From assembly GCF_016859285.1 (NCBI RefSeq), contig NC_053404.1, forward strand, positions 13,046,105-13,110,104: DNA of 64,000 bases. The letters are read 5' to 3'. The notes under the pieces were generated by a model that did no database searches, was not told the origin of the DNA, and saw only the letters and a program-made list of their open reading frames with translations. The translations under genes and the position numbers were made by a program. This stretch comes from Xiphias gladius (lineage: Eukaryota > Chordata > Actinopteri > Istiophoriformes > Xiphiidae). Positions 25,326 to 36,426 of the stretch are shown here, piece by piece. Numbering within the stretch: the stretch's first letter is position 1; every line of letters begins with the position of its first letter.

Positions 25326-25844
25326 ATGAAGCTCAATTTACTTGGTACCACCTTGATTCTGCTAGTTGCCTTCTTACCGCGCCGCGAATGTCGGGCTATT
25401 GAGAGCCCTGGCGATGCACTGCGCGTCCCAGCTCCCCAAACCCAAAACCCCCAGCAGCAGCAGCAGCAGCAACAGCAGTCTGGTCCCATCCTGGAGCGGC
25501 TTGGAGAGGAGTATTTTATCCGACTGGGCAACGGAGACTCTAACTCTTTCCCCTCATCGTCCATGTATCCCGTCGGATCACCTGCCATCTACAACAGAGC
25601 ATTGCAACTCCAGCTGACGCGGCGTCTTTTACAAGGGAAAGTAGGGAACATCAGGGCGCTCATTAGCGGCTTCGGAGACCGCGGGGACGAGTCGATGGAG
25701 AGGCGAAGGAGGTCCGAGGACCCGCCGATATCCCTGGATCTGACCTTCCACCTTCTTCGGGAGATGATGGAGATGTCCAGGGCGGAACAGCTGGCCCAGC
25801 AAGCGCAAAATAACAGAAGAATGATGGAGCTCTTCGGGAAATGA
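25326..25844 (+). CDS. crh: Corticotropin-releasing hormone precursor
   Basis: A 172-residue prepropeptide. Residues 1 to about 24 form a signal peptide with hydrophobic core LLGTTLILLVAFLP. The propeptide carries a nine-glutamine run (about 43-51) and the conserved LGEEYFIRLGN motif shared by CRH precursors. A tetrabasic RRRR (126-129) precedes the 41-residue mature hormone (130-170; bases 25713-25835), followed by Gly-Lys, the amidation signal, and the stop. The hormone begins SEDPPISLDLTFHLLRE and ends MMELF. It is released by hypothalamic neurons and acts through CRH receptors to stimulate pituitary ACTH. Teleosts have two copies, crha and crhb. The middle reads MMEMSRAEQLAQQAQNNRR where I recall the usual fish CRHB as VLEMARAEQLAQQAHSNRK, so this may be crha; the copy is not settled by this window. 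Confidence 0.97.
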   Translation: MKLNLLGTTLILLVAFLPRRECRAIESPGDALRVPAPQTQNPQQQQQQQQQSGPILERLGEEYFIRLGNGDSNSFPSSSMYPVGSPAIYNRALQLQLTRRLLQGKVGNIRALISGFGDRGDESMERRRRSEDPPISLDLTFHLLREMMEMSRAEQLAQQAQNNRRMMELFGK

Positions 25845-26203
25845 AGACCTCTTTCCATTCCGCCAAAGATCACCTTTCCCTTTCTTTTCCTTTTCCTTTT
25901 TTTTTTTTGTTTTTTTTTTTGCATTTTTACCATCAGCACAAAACATGCTCTTTACAATATAGTGCTGCTGTATCACTCTATTAATTATAGCTTCAACCTC
26001 AAACTATGGAGCATATACGGGCTTGACTTATAATGATCCGATTGTACCCTGCCATTTTAATGTTGGAATCAAATCTGTAGAATTTCACCGTTCTTTATAT
26101 TCGAGATGAAATACTTCTGTTTAAGACATGAAACACTGCATTGGCAAAATTGGCATTTTGTTTTAGAATATGAATCACTGTATTTATGAAATTTATGTTT
26201 GTT

Positions 26204-26209
26204 AATAAA
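26204..26209 (+). terminator. Polyadenylation signal of crh
   Basis: AATAAA 360 bases after the crh stop codon, in an AT-rich 3' UTR; cleavage is expected near 26220-26235. Confidence 0.65.
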
Positions 26210-26239
26210 CTTATGTGCAACCAGTCATTTTCTGTTGTG

Positions 26240-28081
26240 CAAGAGAACGTCTTATATTTATATTTTTTAATAAAAAACTAAAAGCAATGCTTACATTTCT
26301 CTGTGAACATCCTTACAAATTAGTTAATAATAACGCTCATGAAAACAAACTATTCCAATTTACTTTAATTACTAATTTGATTAATATACACTTTCCTACT
26401 GTTTCTTGACATACATTTGTAATCCTACATTGGAGAAATGTAATATAGGTTTCCAGGTTAAAGGGAAAAAAAGAACACTTGGTTGGAGAGAGCACAAATG
26501 CCCATTGCATCTTGAGACTTGCCTACACAGATATTGATTGATTGAGAAAGGCTTTTCTAACTGAATACAAAAAGTCGTGGGTTAACACCATGCCTCCTCT
26601 CCAACACACACACACACACACACAAAAACAAAAGTAAAAATTTATTAAAGGATGCTGTAAGAGCAGCTGCAGCCATGCAGGTGAAGAACATTCACACAGA
26701 ATCCTTTCTCCTAAACCCTTAATCCTCGAGAGACAATTCTCATTATACCAGCAAGAGACAACCACAGACAGCTCAAATATGCACCACTGATGAGTGTGAA
26801 AGACAATGTGTGTGTGTTTTTTTCTTTTGTGCGTACGTGCTGTGTCGATCCTTGACCCACAGTGTCAAGGTAAACTAAACAAGAGCTGTGGATGTGAGTC
26901 ATCCTATTCTGTTTGGCCCACTTAGCAACTTGGGGCTTAGTGCTGAATTCAGCTCATTTGTAAAGGATCCAGCTCAGTGAGAGATGGTGTACAATTAGAT
27001 GGGACTCCATGGTGGACTACCTCAATAGTGGAGTCAGAGCAAGGTGAGACCATTGCAAGGCAGGAAATAAATGACTAGGTTGTTGGCAGGAATGGTATCA
27101 CGGCCATACAGTACTGAGGGATCTCATAACTGTCTAAACCGGCTATAAAAAGGGCACTAATCCCTTTTCTAGCGGGACTTCCTTTGACAGAAATGAATTA
27201 AAAATAGTGTGAAGAATAGAGGAAGAAAAAGAAAAATAAGTCTTTTTCCTTTACACACACAGACAAGGATGGGTGTTACACAAAATCTATTTCATTGCTA
27301 ATTCAGACCACGGACAAACCTGAAGTACAGCGACACATGGCAGTGAGATGACACTGAGGACTGTTGTTCTATTTGTTAATGTGGTATCCAAGACTTGAGA
27401 AATACTATAGGTTATTTGTACAATTCAGTTTTAATGACATATATAATACAACATAACATTGAAAATTGTGATATATTGTTCATAATTGGAAAATATACCT
27501 GTGTTACACAACAAAGAATATGAAACATAATACAGACCTTTGTATGTATGAAATACCTAAATGTGACAGTGATAGTTTTTTACTCGGGCTACCCTCATCA
27601 AGTTATATCAGACATAAAGTATACGACAGGGAGGAAAACCTGAGGCCCTCTTGTTTTGCTCTCTGATATTGTAGTTTAAGCTGTGAGTTGGAAAAGGTCA
27701 GCTACATAAAAAATGTATGAACATATCTGAATTCTGGAAATATCCAGCTCACTCATATATATGTCTGACATTCAGTTTATCCAAAATGAAAAGGAAGAAC
27801 CAAAACATGTATTGAATAAGAAAAAAAAAGTACGCAGTGTCAGTCAGTATGCACTGATGCACGCTACCACAATCACAATAAAAGAGAAAGAAGTGAATAG
27901 AAAATTCTGTCTCTTCGTTTACATATCAGGAACTCAGACTTTCCCTCTGGCACAGATCTAAATCCGTCTCACTGTTCTCCAATCTGGGAGAAAAAGTCTC
28001 ACAGCTGATCTTAAATCAACATCTAGGAGCAACACTTATCTTGCTCCCGGTTTAGGTGTTGCCTGGGCCAGGGGCTGACAG
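26240..28081. other. Interval between crh and trim55 (convergent genes)
   Basis: No gene is seen. A (CA)n tract lies at 26604-26625. The part nearest 28081 is the trim55 3' UTR; a minus-strand ATTAAA at 27430-27435 and an AATAAA at 26641-26646 are candidate poly(A) signals, neither decisive. Confidence 0.45.
26604..26625. repeat. (CA)n microsatellite
   Basis: About eleven CA units between crh and trim55. Confidence 0.8.
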
Positions 28082-28796
28082 CTAAGTCGAGGCAGAGCTC
28101 TTGGCTGCGCTGGGGGAGGAGTTTATCTGCTGGGGGGCAGGAGGCTGGATGGGGGCGGCCGCAACAATACTGACTCCAGAAACAGTCGGGGCCCCCTCTC
28201 CTTCCTCAGCGCCTGCCTCTCCATCCTCATCCTCATCCTCCTCATCTTCAACATCTGTAAAAGAAATAAAGGGGGAAATACAAATCAGAAAACTGAGCTG
28301 TAAGCAATAAATTGCAGCCATGACAATCTCTGTCCTTTCACCTTGGATGAAGTCGATGCTGCGCAGGGCCTTGCCCTCTTTCTTGAAGTCTATATTGTAA
28401 TGATCCATATTCTCATAGCTACGTTCAATTTTATCCAAGTGTGCTGTACTGGATGCTTCTGCAATCCTGAGTGCAAAAGGAGAAAATTAGTGTAGTTATA
28501 GGAAAAATTCACCCTCAGAGAATCAATGTAACACTTGTTATATGTCATCAATCTGTGATGTTTAGCACATTCCACAAGTTATTTGGCAATGCTACTGCTA
28601 GAGATAGGGATTTACTACATTTCACAGAATTACTTTCGACAGCTCACTTGCTGCATTAGACTGGTGGTTTTAATTTGGTAAATGACTCATATATCAATAT
28701 ATATATATATATATCTTAATCTTTATGTATCTCAGTCTTAATCTTTATGTATATGTTTATGTATATTATGTATGTGTATATATGTGTATATATGTT

Positions 28797-28844
<48 letters not shown>

Positions 28845-30200
28845 AAACATACTGTATTTCCCCTTACACATTGTCAGTTGAATTATTGATGCATAAAAAC
28901 GTGTACTCACTTTTTGAGGAGAGGCTTTGTGTTCTGAAAGAGACAAGAGAAATGAAGACTAAACATCCATTCAACTTATGCATAAAATATTGATAACTGT
29001 TACCATTTTATATAGAGTTTACACCCAAATTTGAAACCCCATTTGCGTCCCCAATTTGACTCTGACCTGCAGGAATAAGGCCATCTCTGGCTCCTCCATG
29101 GTCTGGATCCCCATCTCCACGATTTTACAACTCTCCTCCAGATGGTGTCCGTACTTCCTGGTAAGGCCCCGGATATAGTTCACCTTCTCTTCCTGTTCGG
29201 CCGTCACCTTCTGACTCATCTCCCTCTTCTTCTCCTCCAGGATAGAGTACAGCTGGTCAAACTTCTCACACACCAGAGTCTTCTGCCTCCGACCATTTTC
29301 CTATACATGCAGAGACAGAGGGAGACACATGGACACACATAGTGAAAGATCATAAATACTGAAAATCCATCCATATTAATCATTCATCACAGTATTCTGG
29401 GTGACAAATGTATGTAAATGTAACTCTAGTATACAACAGAGTTTAGAATATTTAAAACCAAAGATTGAGCCGAACAAAATGGGGAATTAGTTGTTGCCTT
29501 CTGTGAATGGTTGTGTAAATACTGTAAACGACAGATATTCTGTTATAGATATATAGATATTCTGGTAGTGCAATATGTGCAGGAAGGACGGTAAAACTCA
29601 TTCTGCATGTATGTTCTGAGTGAAACCACGGAGGGCGACACATGGGGGACTGTAGCCACTCCAGCTTCCTCTCTACTACAGCCAATTGTGGCACGTGAAC
29701 CACAGGAAATCTGTCTGTTCTCCCCCCATTAATTACACTAATAGTTTTTAATGTCAGTGGGCCAGAGGCAGAATGGAGTAACCTGCTAAGTGCATATAGA
29801 AGAAAATGTGGAAAAGAGAAAGTAAGACATACTGAGGCATCATAACATTAATTTTCCTCTCTCTACCTCTCTGTCTAAATCTCACAGATAAAAGCAGGGA
29901 GAGTGGTGGTAAAAATTATGTCTGTTGATACTTCTCGACAGGTGAATGCAAGTGTATTAGTGTGAGGCTTGCTGCGTGAGTGAGTGGCCAGGCGCTGCAG
30001 CAGTAGGACACTGACCTCTATAGCACGACAGGCTTCCTCGAGCTGACTAACGATTCCTTGCATCCTGTCGTTATTACCAACCATCATGGCAATCCCGTCA
30101 CTCAGCTCTGTCTGGGGGGCAAGGACATGGCAGAGTAAAGCCCTGAGATCAAGCGTGACTTAAATCTGGGACAAAGTTATGATGCGCTTCATGATGAAAG

Positions 30201-30240
<40 letters not shown>

Positions 30241-31955
30241 GTCTATTTTATTTTCATGATTGACAGTATTCATGGTATTCATGAGTATTTCAGCCCTCAC
30301 CTTCTTTGTCTGGTAAATGCTGCTAATAGGTGCCACCTCACAATCTTTGTGAGCTCCAAAAACCTTACACATGGAGCATGTCGGCACACCATGGGTCACA
30401 CAGTAAATATTGATCTTTTCTTCCTCGTGGACATCACACATGGGTGTTTCTTCCTTTCTCTCCGGGGCCGGCTTGCTGCTGTTGAGGTGTAAAGAGAACA
30501 GTTGTACTTTCCTGTCAGACTGTAAATTTCAGTGCATACTGATGTGATGTGTAATGTCTACTTGATAATGTCAAAGGTACACATCGCAGTAGTTTATTGA
30601 TGATCCATCATTCTTTCCTTGTCATGCACATGTACTGTCAGAACTGTACATTACACTGTGCAGTATACAGGTGTGGGTGCAGGCGTATAGTGTTATGTTT
30701 GTATGTTATGTTTATTCATTTCTGTCTTTTCTGAATAACTCATACCTACATGTCAGGAAAATTTATCCCATAAGAATGACTAAATGTATCAATTAATTGT
30801 CCATAAAATAGGTAAATATGTCATTTCATGTCATTGAGTATATGAGTGTTGTGGATCTTATGTCATACAAGCCCTTTGGTTATACAGTCAGCTACTAAGA
30901 TTAGGAAAATCATCTGTGTAGATAGATGACTAAAACTAGAAACCTCCTGTCACCCACTCCAGTTCTCTGACTCAGAAGCCATTGGCACTAAGGCCACACC
31001 AGCAACTGATACACTTCCTGCCATCACACCACCAGTTTGTCCTTATTCTCTTTTACTGCCTCTATTCACAGCCCCCTCATATCAAGAGAGACTAAACGTG
31101 TGTCTGACCTGTCTCACCTGTTTGACTCCTGCTTGAACATATCAATAATATTCTCAACGAGCAGGTTCCTCTGTAGCCCGTAAACGCCATGCCTGTCCAA
31201 AATAACCTCATGTCTGCAGGATGGGCATCGGAAGCGGCCACCAGACGTCATTGAGCCACTTCTTGTTGGAAGGTATGGGTTTGAAGCCTGTAAGCAGTCA
31301 CATTTAAAAGCCTAAATTTAGTATGATGAAACTGGGTTTTAATGGATAGATTGATATTACTTGCAAAAATTAAACAAATTGTTTCACTCAGCAGTTACGA
31401 AATGTTAATCCAGTGGATTAACAGCCCATATTACAAAAGTGTAACCACATCACCAAAATGTTCACACTGGTTGAGAAGTGTTTTAATGCAGAGACTAACA
31501 CTTAATAACAACTAAATTAGAGTTCTAAATGTTTACTGATGGAAATGACTTTTTATATTAATAATGTTTGTAAACACAGCCTTAAATGTTGACTAAAACG
31601 CTACACTTTCATGTGAGAATATACACCTGTAATATATGTCATCCAAACAGTTACTAGTTTGGTCTTTGATACATCAAAGATTTAGAGGAAGTTCATAAAA
31701 ATATCAATGGTTCAAATGACATAGACTGTTAGCTGAAGATGTTAATTTATAACAGCATTGCTACTCAAGTTTTTAAATAAGTTTCCCTTAATGTTAAAAA
31801 CAGATCAGTGGTATTTTGTTGCTTACCTGGAAAACATCATTGGCACATTTTCTGCAGAGGTTGTGCTGGCAGGGTAGGATGACCACAGGTTTTGTAAACA
31901 ATTCCAGGCATATGGGACAAATGAGCTGTTTCTCCAAGTTCTCCATGGAATTCAT
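28082..31955 (-). CDS. trim55: TRIM55 (MuRF2) muscle RING-finger E3 ubiquitin ligase
   Basis: Eight coding exons: 31955-31827, 31287-31118, 30478-30301, 30111-30016, 29300-29067, 28933-28911, 28466-28342, 28254-28082. All joins are GT-AG with matching phases and give 375 codons. The order is RING (C13, C16, C29, H31, C34, C37, C64, C67, including [11 protein letters not shown] and RFRCPSC), B-box 2 (from C114/H117 through [10 protein letters not shown]), coiled coil (exons 4-5), the COS region (DEPEMA-like [10 protein letters not shown] onward) and an acidic tail ([20 protein letters not shown]). MuRF proteins sit on sarcomeres and microtubules and ubiquitinate muscle proteins. Position beside crh and pde7a argues for TRIM55 over its paralogues TRIM63 and TRIM54. 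The protein is much shorter than human TRIM55 (548), mainly after the acidic tail. The start is the first ATG of the exon-1 frame, just before [14 protein letters not shown]. Confidence 0.9.
28697..28842. repeat. (AT)n/(TA)n microsatellites in a trim55 intron
   Basis: Two alternating AT tracts (28697-28714 and 28801-28842) separated by TATG-rich sequence, between coding exons 6 and 7 of trim55. Confidence 0.85.
30201..30246. repeat. (ATCT)n tetranucleotide microsatellite
   Basis: About ten ATCT units in the trim55 intron between coding exons 3 and 4, ending 55 bases from the exon 3 donor. Confidence 0.9.
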
Positions 31956-32918
31956 TTTGTGACGAAAACTTTTATCAAGGCATAAAAGAGTGGCAAAATC
32001 CAAACAGACAAGACTACTAAAACTGGTGAAGTTAGTGAAAAGTCCGTTAATAAAAGCAATCTACAGTAGGCCCACAGTCAGGCTGAAAAGTAGGCCTGCT
32101 GGTCTTGTCCTAGCGGGTGTGGGCTCCTATCTCGCTTGTGTCAGTTCTGTTTTTAGCAGCTATTGCTCTCACGTCAAAGGTTGCCATTTTTACCTTGCCC
32201 ATATTTGAAACCAAGCAGGCCAGTACCGAACAGCTGCCTACCAGCCTCTACACTGCTATCAAAGGTGACTGCATGCTTGTACAGTGTATTTAATTTTTGT
32301 TTTTGTTTTTTTTGTTTTTTTGCATCACATCTACATATCAGTTATTGCATATAATTGATTAAAGGCTTAAGTAAAACGTATTATCAGTTACATTATGCTC
32401 CTAACAATTAAATTTGAATTTTGCCCCAGTCATTTAAATGATGCATCTGTTCTTTAGCTCTCATGGAATATAATCTTATTTTTTATACAATGAATAGCTG
32501 TATCTACATAAAAAGTATACACTAAAAAGTCAATAGACGTGCTAAGCTTAGACATAATCGTCTGTTAAACAATTACCCTGATAAATGTTAGCCTGACGGT
32601 AATGCTAATTTTTTTAGGTAATGTACTAGCTACCACAATCTCAGGTCACTATCAAAATAATCACCTGAACGTCGAAGCGGGAACTTTGGGCACCAAACGG
32701 ACAATGACCATACCCCCAAAAATGTATGTTACAATATTAACTAACTGCAGGTGGAAGGGATCTACCACCCCTGAGCTTTGTGACTAACCTGTATGTGACT
32801 CCATTACTAAGGTAAGCAGTCAGGTAATTAAATGAAAAACCAACCGAGTGGACAATAACATTTGCTACGTAATGATACTGTCGTTTGTGGAAACAAAATC
32901 GACAGGAAAAAGCACGTA
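31956..32918. other. trim55 5' flank, no further gene seen
   Basis: Contains the trim55 5' UTR and presumably its promoter. A T/G-rich stretch lies at 32290-32322. No coding frame is recognised, and no TATA box at a convincing distance from the start codon. Confidence 0.4.
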
Positions 32919-32991
32919 TGGAGAATGCGGGCATCGATCCCGCTACCTCTCGCATGCTAAGCGAGCGCTCTACCATTTGAGCTAATTCCCC
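32919..32991 (-). tRNA. tRNA-Ala (anticodon AGC)
   Basis: 73 bases fold into a full cloverleaf on the minus strand. The acceptor stem GGGGAAT pairs with ATTCTCC (one G-U) and is followed by discriminator A. The A box is TAGCTCAAATGGTAGAGC, the anticodon AGC is at 32958-32956, and the T loop is in GGGATCGATGCCC. As I recall, the sequence matches a vertebrate tRNA-Ala(AGC) isodecoder. A T run for Pol III termination lies downstream (32906-32910 read on the minus strand). CCA is not encoded, as expected. Confidence 0.96.
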
Positions 32992-33258
32992 TTCGAGGTC
33001 TGCTCACTCACTCAGCTTTAAATAGTATTAAGTGCTGATTGTCTTGGAAGCTCGTTCTGTTCATATTTGCTTCATGTAACATTAACGACATGCCATGTTG
33101 GTACTATAAAACGGCATAACCGCAACGCTTTCGCTCAAGTCGAGAAAATTTCAGCTGCGGCGAACTATAGCGACAACAATTCGAAAGTGCGTGCTCTTGT
33201 TCATGCACGCATACATAACACATAGATCGAAACGATAGATCTCCCTTCCTTTCGGTTC

Positions 33259-33343
33259 CCTTCGATAGCTCAGTTGGTAGAGCGGAGGACTGTAGTGTAA
33301 CATGGCCATCCTTAGGTCGCTGGTTCGAATCCGGCTCGAAGGA
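33259..33343 (+). tRNA. tRNA-Tyr (anticodon GTA) with a 12-base intron
   Basis: The acceptor stem CCTTCGA pairs with TCGAAGG plus discriminator A. The D-arm A box is TAGCTCAGTTGGTAGAGC, the anticodon GTA is at 33292-33294, and the B box is GGTTCGAATCC. Removing 12 bases (33296-33307) one base after the anticodon leaves the standard 73-base tRNA-Tyr; nuclear tRNA-Tyr genes always carry such an intron, removed by the tRNA splicing endonuclease. T runs beginning at about 33350 give strong Pol III termination. The gene is divergent from tRNA-Ala, 267 bases away. Confidence 0.97.
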
Positions 33344-33350
33344 GACACTT

Positions 33351-36231
33351 TTTTCTTTTTTTTCTTTTTTTTTTCTAAAATGTATTTGGTATTTTCACAT
33401 GGCTGCGCAAACGTTAATTTGTAAAGGCATTGTAATCAGAACGGCGCTGAAAAGTTTATATTACAGTGTTTCTATTCACACATTTACAAATAAACTAAGT
33501 ACTGCGTAATTTGCAAAGAAATAACTTAACTGCATTGATTGGCTGACGTGACTAGAAAACCTACATCAGAAATGATATATAGCAGTTTCTAATGTTTTCT
33601 TTTTTTATTCTTTATTTTTAGCAATTCATACAGCTATATTCAATTAACTCATAGTATAGAGAGTTCACAGTGAGATGTCATGAGATGTTTCAAAAATGTA
33701 ACAACTAAAGGTAGGACATATAAACGATTGCTGCTGTCATTGTAGGTATTTATACTGATCCAAAACCTTTTGTGTTGACTTTTTTCAGGAAGAATCTCAC
33801 CTGGCCCCATATCTATATGTAGCTGATCCTCCACATCCTCAGAGTACATGCTCATGGGTTAACACTTATAGCAACAGCATAAGCAGCAGCCACTTTCAAG
33901 GTCACAGTGAACAAACAATCCCCATTCATGGAATAAAAGGTATTTAATAATTTCCTGACAATAGACAGTGGCATTAGAGTCATTTCTATGGAGGCAAAGG
34001 TTCATGAACAAGTATGCACATGCATACAATACCTTACAATACCATACAAAACCAACTAGAAAACATAGAGGAGGTGATAACATTTTCCAGGACATACTCT
34101 TCAGCTAGCTATAGACCCAGGAAACTGTATTTGTGATAGATTTCTGTTCTTGATGGTATCTGACAGCAATAAATGGGCATAGTTAAAAGCCTTGAAACAA
34201 TTTGTGATATTTGGGTTCACAGGGTTGTTGTCAGGATGATATTTCAAAGTTTGATTTCTGGACCTCTATTCCCATTACAGTAGCAAACAATGCTTTTCAC
34301 ACAGACACGTCAGAGTCAGTGAGTAATGTTTAAACATTGTAGACAGATGTTATCACTGAAAATGAATGAATGTCATTCTCCAGCTTTCCCCTGCGAATTT
34401 GTCTCTCTCTCTTTTATTTGATGTGCCAACTTAATGCCTCAAAGCTGAGAATTATGTCTTGAAAATATAGAAAGACAAATAAAAATAGAGTGGAAAAAAT
34501 CACCACCTTCATATCGTGCTCTTAACTGTAAAGTTTCTGTGAGTTGTGTTTTGTAAATCTGTGGAAACTTAAAATAGCAGACTTTTTTTAACTTTTTTTC
34601 ATTATAGTATACAGTATGACAAGTATAGGCATGTGCATTTCAGCTAATTTCTCCTTTCTGTGTGGTTTTTCCCTGGGATCTACTATAAATTATGTTTTTG
34701 TCGTCACTGTGTGAGGCTGTGTGGGCATACCAATTCATTGAGTTTTATTCAGTAGTTTTTAAAAGGCTGAACTAGTATGATTAGATACAGTATTCATTAA
34801 CAAAAAACAAGGACTGCTCAAATGCTCACCATTTAGATGGCTCCTTAAAGTGAATTCAAATTAGACCAGTTAAGAAGATGTACTGGGTTATGTCTTTGTG
34901 ATTGAAGTGAATTCATTATTTTTAAGCCATTACTGTCTGACTCATACTATTCCAGTGCCTGCATAAAGATTGAAGATTGACAAATTGAGAGGAGTGTGGA
35001 GTTTTGTTGATGATGAAAAGCCGATATGAATGCCAGACAGTGCTGCTTTTGAGGCTCGAAGCTGCAATTTTAAAGAGCTTGATGTGACTCTCACGTTCCT
35101 CTGTTTTTCCCATTGGGGGTGCAAGTTGTTTTGAGCACATAGTAAAATGGTTTGCAGGTAATACCAAAGCCACACAATACTCAACACGAGATGTTACACA
35201 CATGGACACACAACTGCTGCACATATAAAGGTCTACAAGCTCGTAAGTAAGATAAAAGTCTATATGTGCCCAGAATAGGGAGCGGAGCAAAGGGTGCGTT
35301 CTGTTCTCTTGTATGAATATTTCAGTTAGGTGGAAGTCATATTGTATTCATGCAGATGGTAAGTAGTCACTGCTAGTGATTTAAAAGATAATATTGTTTA
35401 TTTTTGCATTTCGACATTTGTCCTAAAATGACCCATTGAAATGATATTCTTCATCTGAAAACATCACTGAGGATGTGACCAGGAAAGGAAAAAGCACTAT
35501 TATCCTGTTATACCCTAACTAATAACTAGAAACACTATCATCTTGCCACAGGTATAATCTTAAAGAAAAAAAATAGTAATTGCTAGTACAAATCTACCTG
35601 TAATTTTAAAGTTAGCAGTAATTCATTGTGGACTTGCTTGGGATGAAGAGAAATAAATGAATGAAGGTAATTATGAAAAGGTAAAAATTTAAACAGAGAA
35701 CACTTAGGTATTTCCATAAAAATATGGGAATACACATAGGTATTCCCATATTTCCCATATTATTTAATTAATTCCCACATTATAGAAAAGAACAAAATAA
35801 AGTTCACAAAAAAGTAAAGTCAGCCCGTGGCCTGACTGACTAATGCTTGAACCAGTCTGTCATGATTATGGACAGGATAACTTTACAATATTTGTATTGA
35901 ATAATGATTTTAATTTAAAGTGTAGCCAAGTACAAAACCAGCCTTGATTAAAAAGGTAAATTACTCAAAGTTTAAAAGGTAAATAAAAGGTACAAGTTCA
36001 AAACATAGCTTTTCAATTTATAGCAACAGGAGTAAAAGTAATTAGTTAACCCCTTGGTCAATTCTGCTGCACTCTTTTATTGCACAAATAAACAAAAACC
36101 TTAGTAGCATGGATGGTTTACTGTAAACTCTTTCCACTTTGAAAAGGTTTTACAAGCAGACAAGTTTGCAGAATTTATGCTAATGGACAAAACAGGTGTC
36201 GTCATATCTATTTTCCTTTTTTTATTTTTAG
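33351..36231. other. Noncoding interval after the tRNA pair
   Basis: Starts with a T-rich tRNA terminator region. An imperfect palindrome around TATTCCCATA/TATGGGAATA lies near 35715-35762. No J-domain or cysteine-string frame (DNAJC5B, expected here from human gene order) was found. Confidence 0.45.
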
Positions 36232-36426
36232 ACTGCTTCAGAAGCTTCAGAACATCCTACGACATGATTCCAAGTCCATGTTTACCTTTAAGACTTCCCA
36301 ATGGCTTGTTGTGAGCAGGACCCCTGCAGATCCAGAACAGAGTGGAGATCTTCTCTTGAGTTGGACAGCTACACTTGCCTCAATTCTGACATCCGTCTTG
36401 GTCACCACTTGCTAAATAGAAGCCAG
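36232..36426 (+). CDS. pde7a: Probable alternative first coding exon of pde7a
   Basis: An exon-like segment with a good polypyrimidine tract and acceptor (tttttatttttag) and a GTACAG donor. An ATG at 36301 follows an in-frame TAA 12 bases upstream and opens a 42-codon frame, beginning MACCEQDPCRSRTEWRSS and ending GHHLLNRSQ. The frame ends in phase 0, exactly as the known first exon (42420-42557) does, so it would splice in frame to pde7a exon 2 (starting [12 protein letters not shown]). Like exon 1, it ends in Ser-Gln. The product would be about 504 residues. Human PDE7A is known to use alternative first exons joined at this same point, though with different sequence. No upstream noncoding exon could be placed. 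It could instead belong to an unknown gene. Confidence 0.45.

Larger units (their letters stand above)
24748..26225 (+). other. crh: crh transcription unit (two exons)
   Basis: Exon 1 is noncoding (about 24748-24851) and ends at a GTATGA donor. Intron 1 runs 24852-25305 and ends in a strong polypyrimidine acceptor (cttcccag). Exon 2 holds 20 bases of 5' UTR, the whole coding sequence and a 3' UTR with AATAAA at 26204-26209. One intron in the 5' UTR with all coding sequence in exon 2 is the canonical CRH layout. The exact 5' and 3' ends are inferred from the TATA box and poly(A) signal. Confidence 0.75.

Noticed and set aside
30201-30246. Regular spacing that might suggest a CRISPR-like array
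   Set aside because: It is a simple ATCT tandem repeat with no spacers, and the DNA is vertebrate.
34922-35290. A 122-codon minus-strand frame
   Set aside because: Composition is noncoding-like, no domain is seen, and no splice sites support it.
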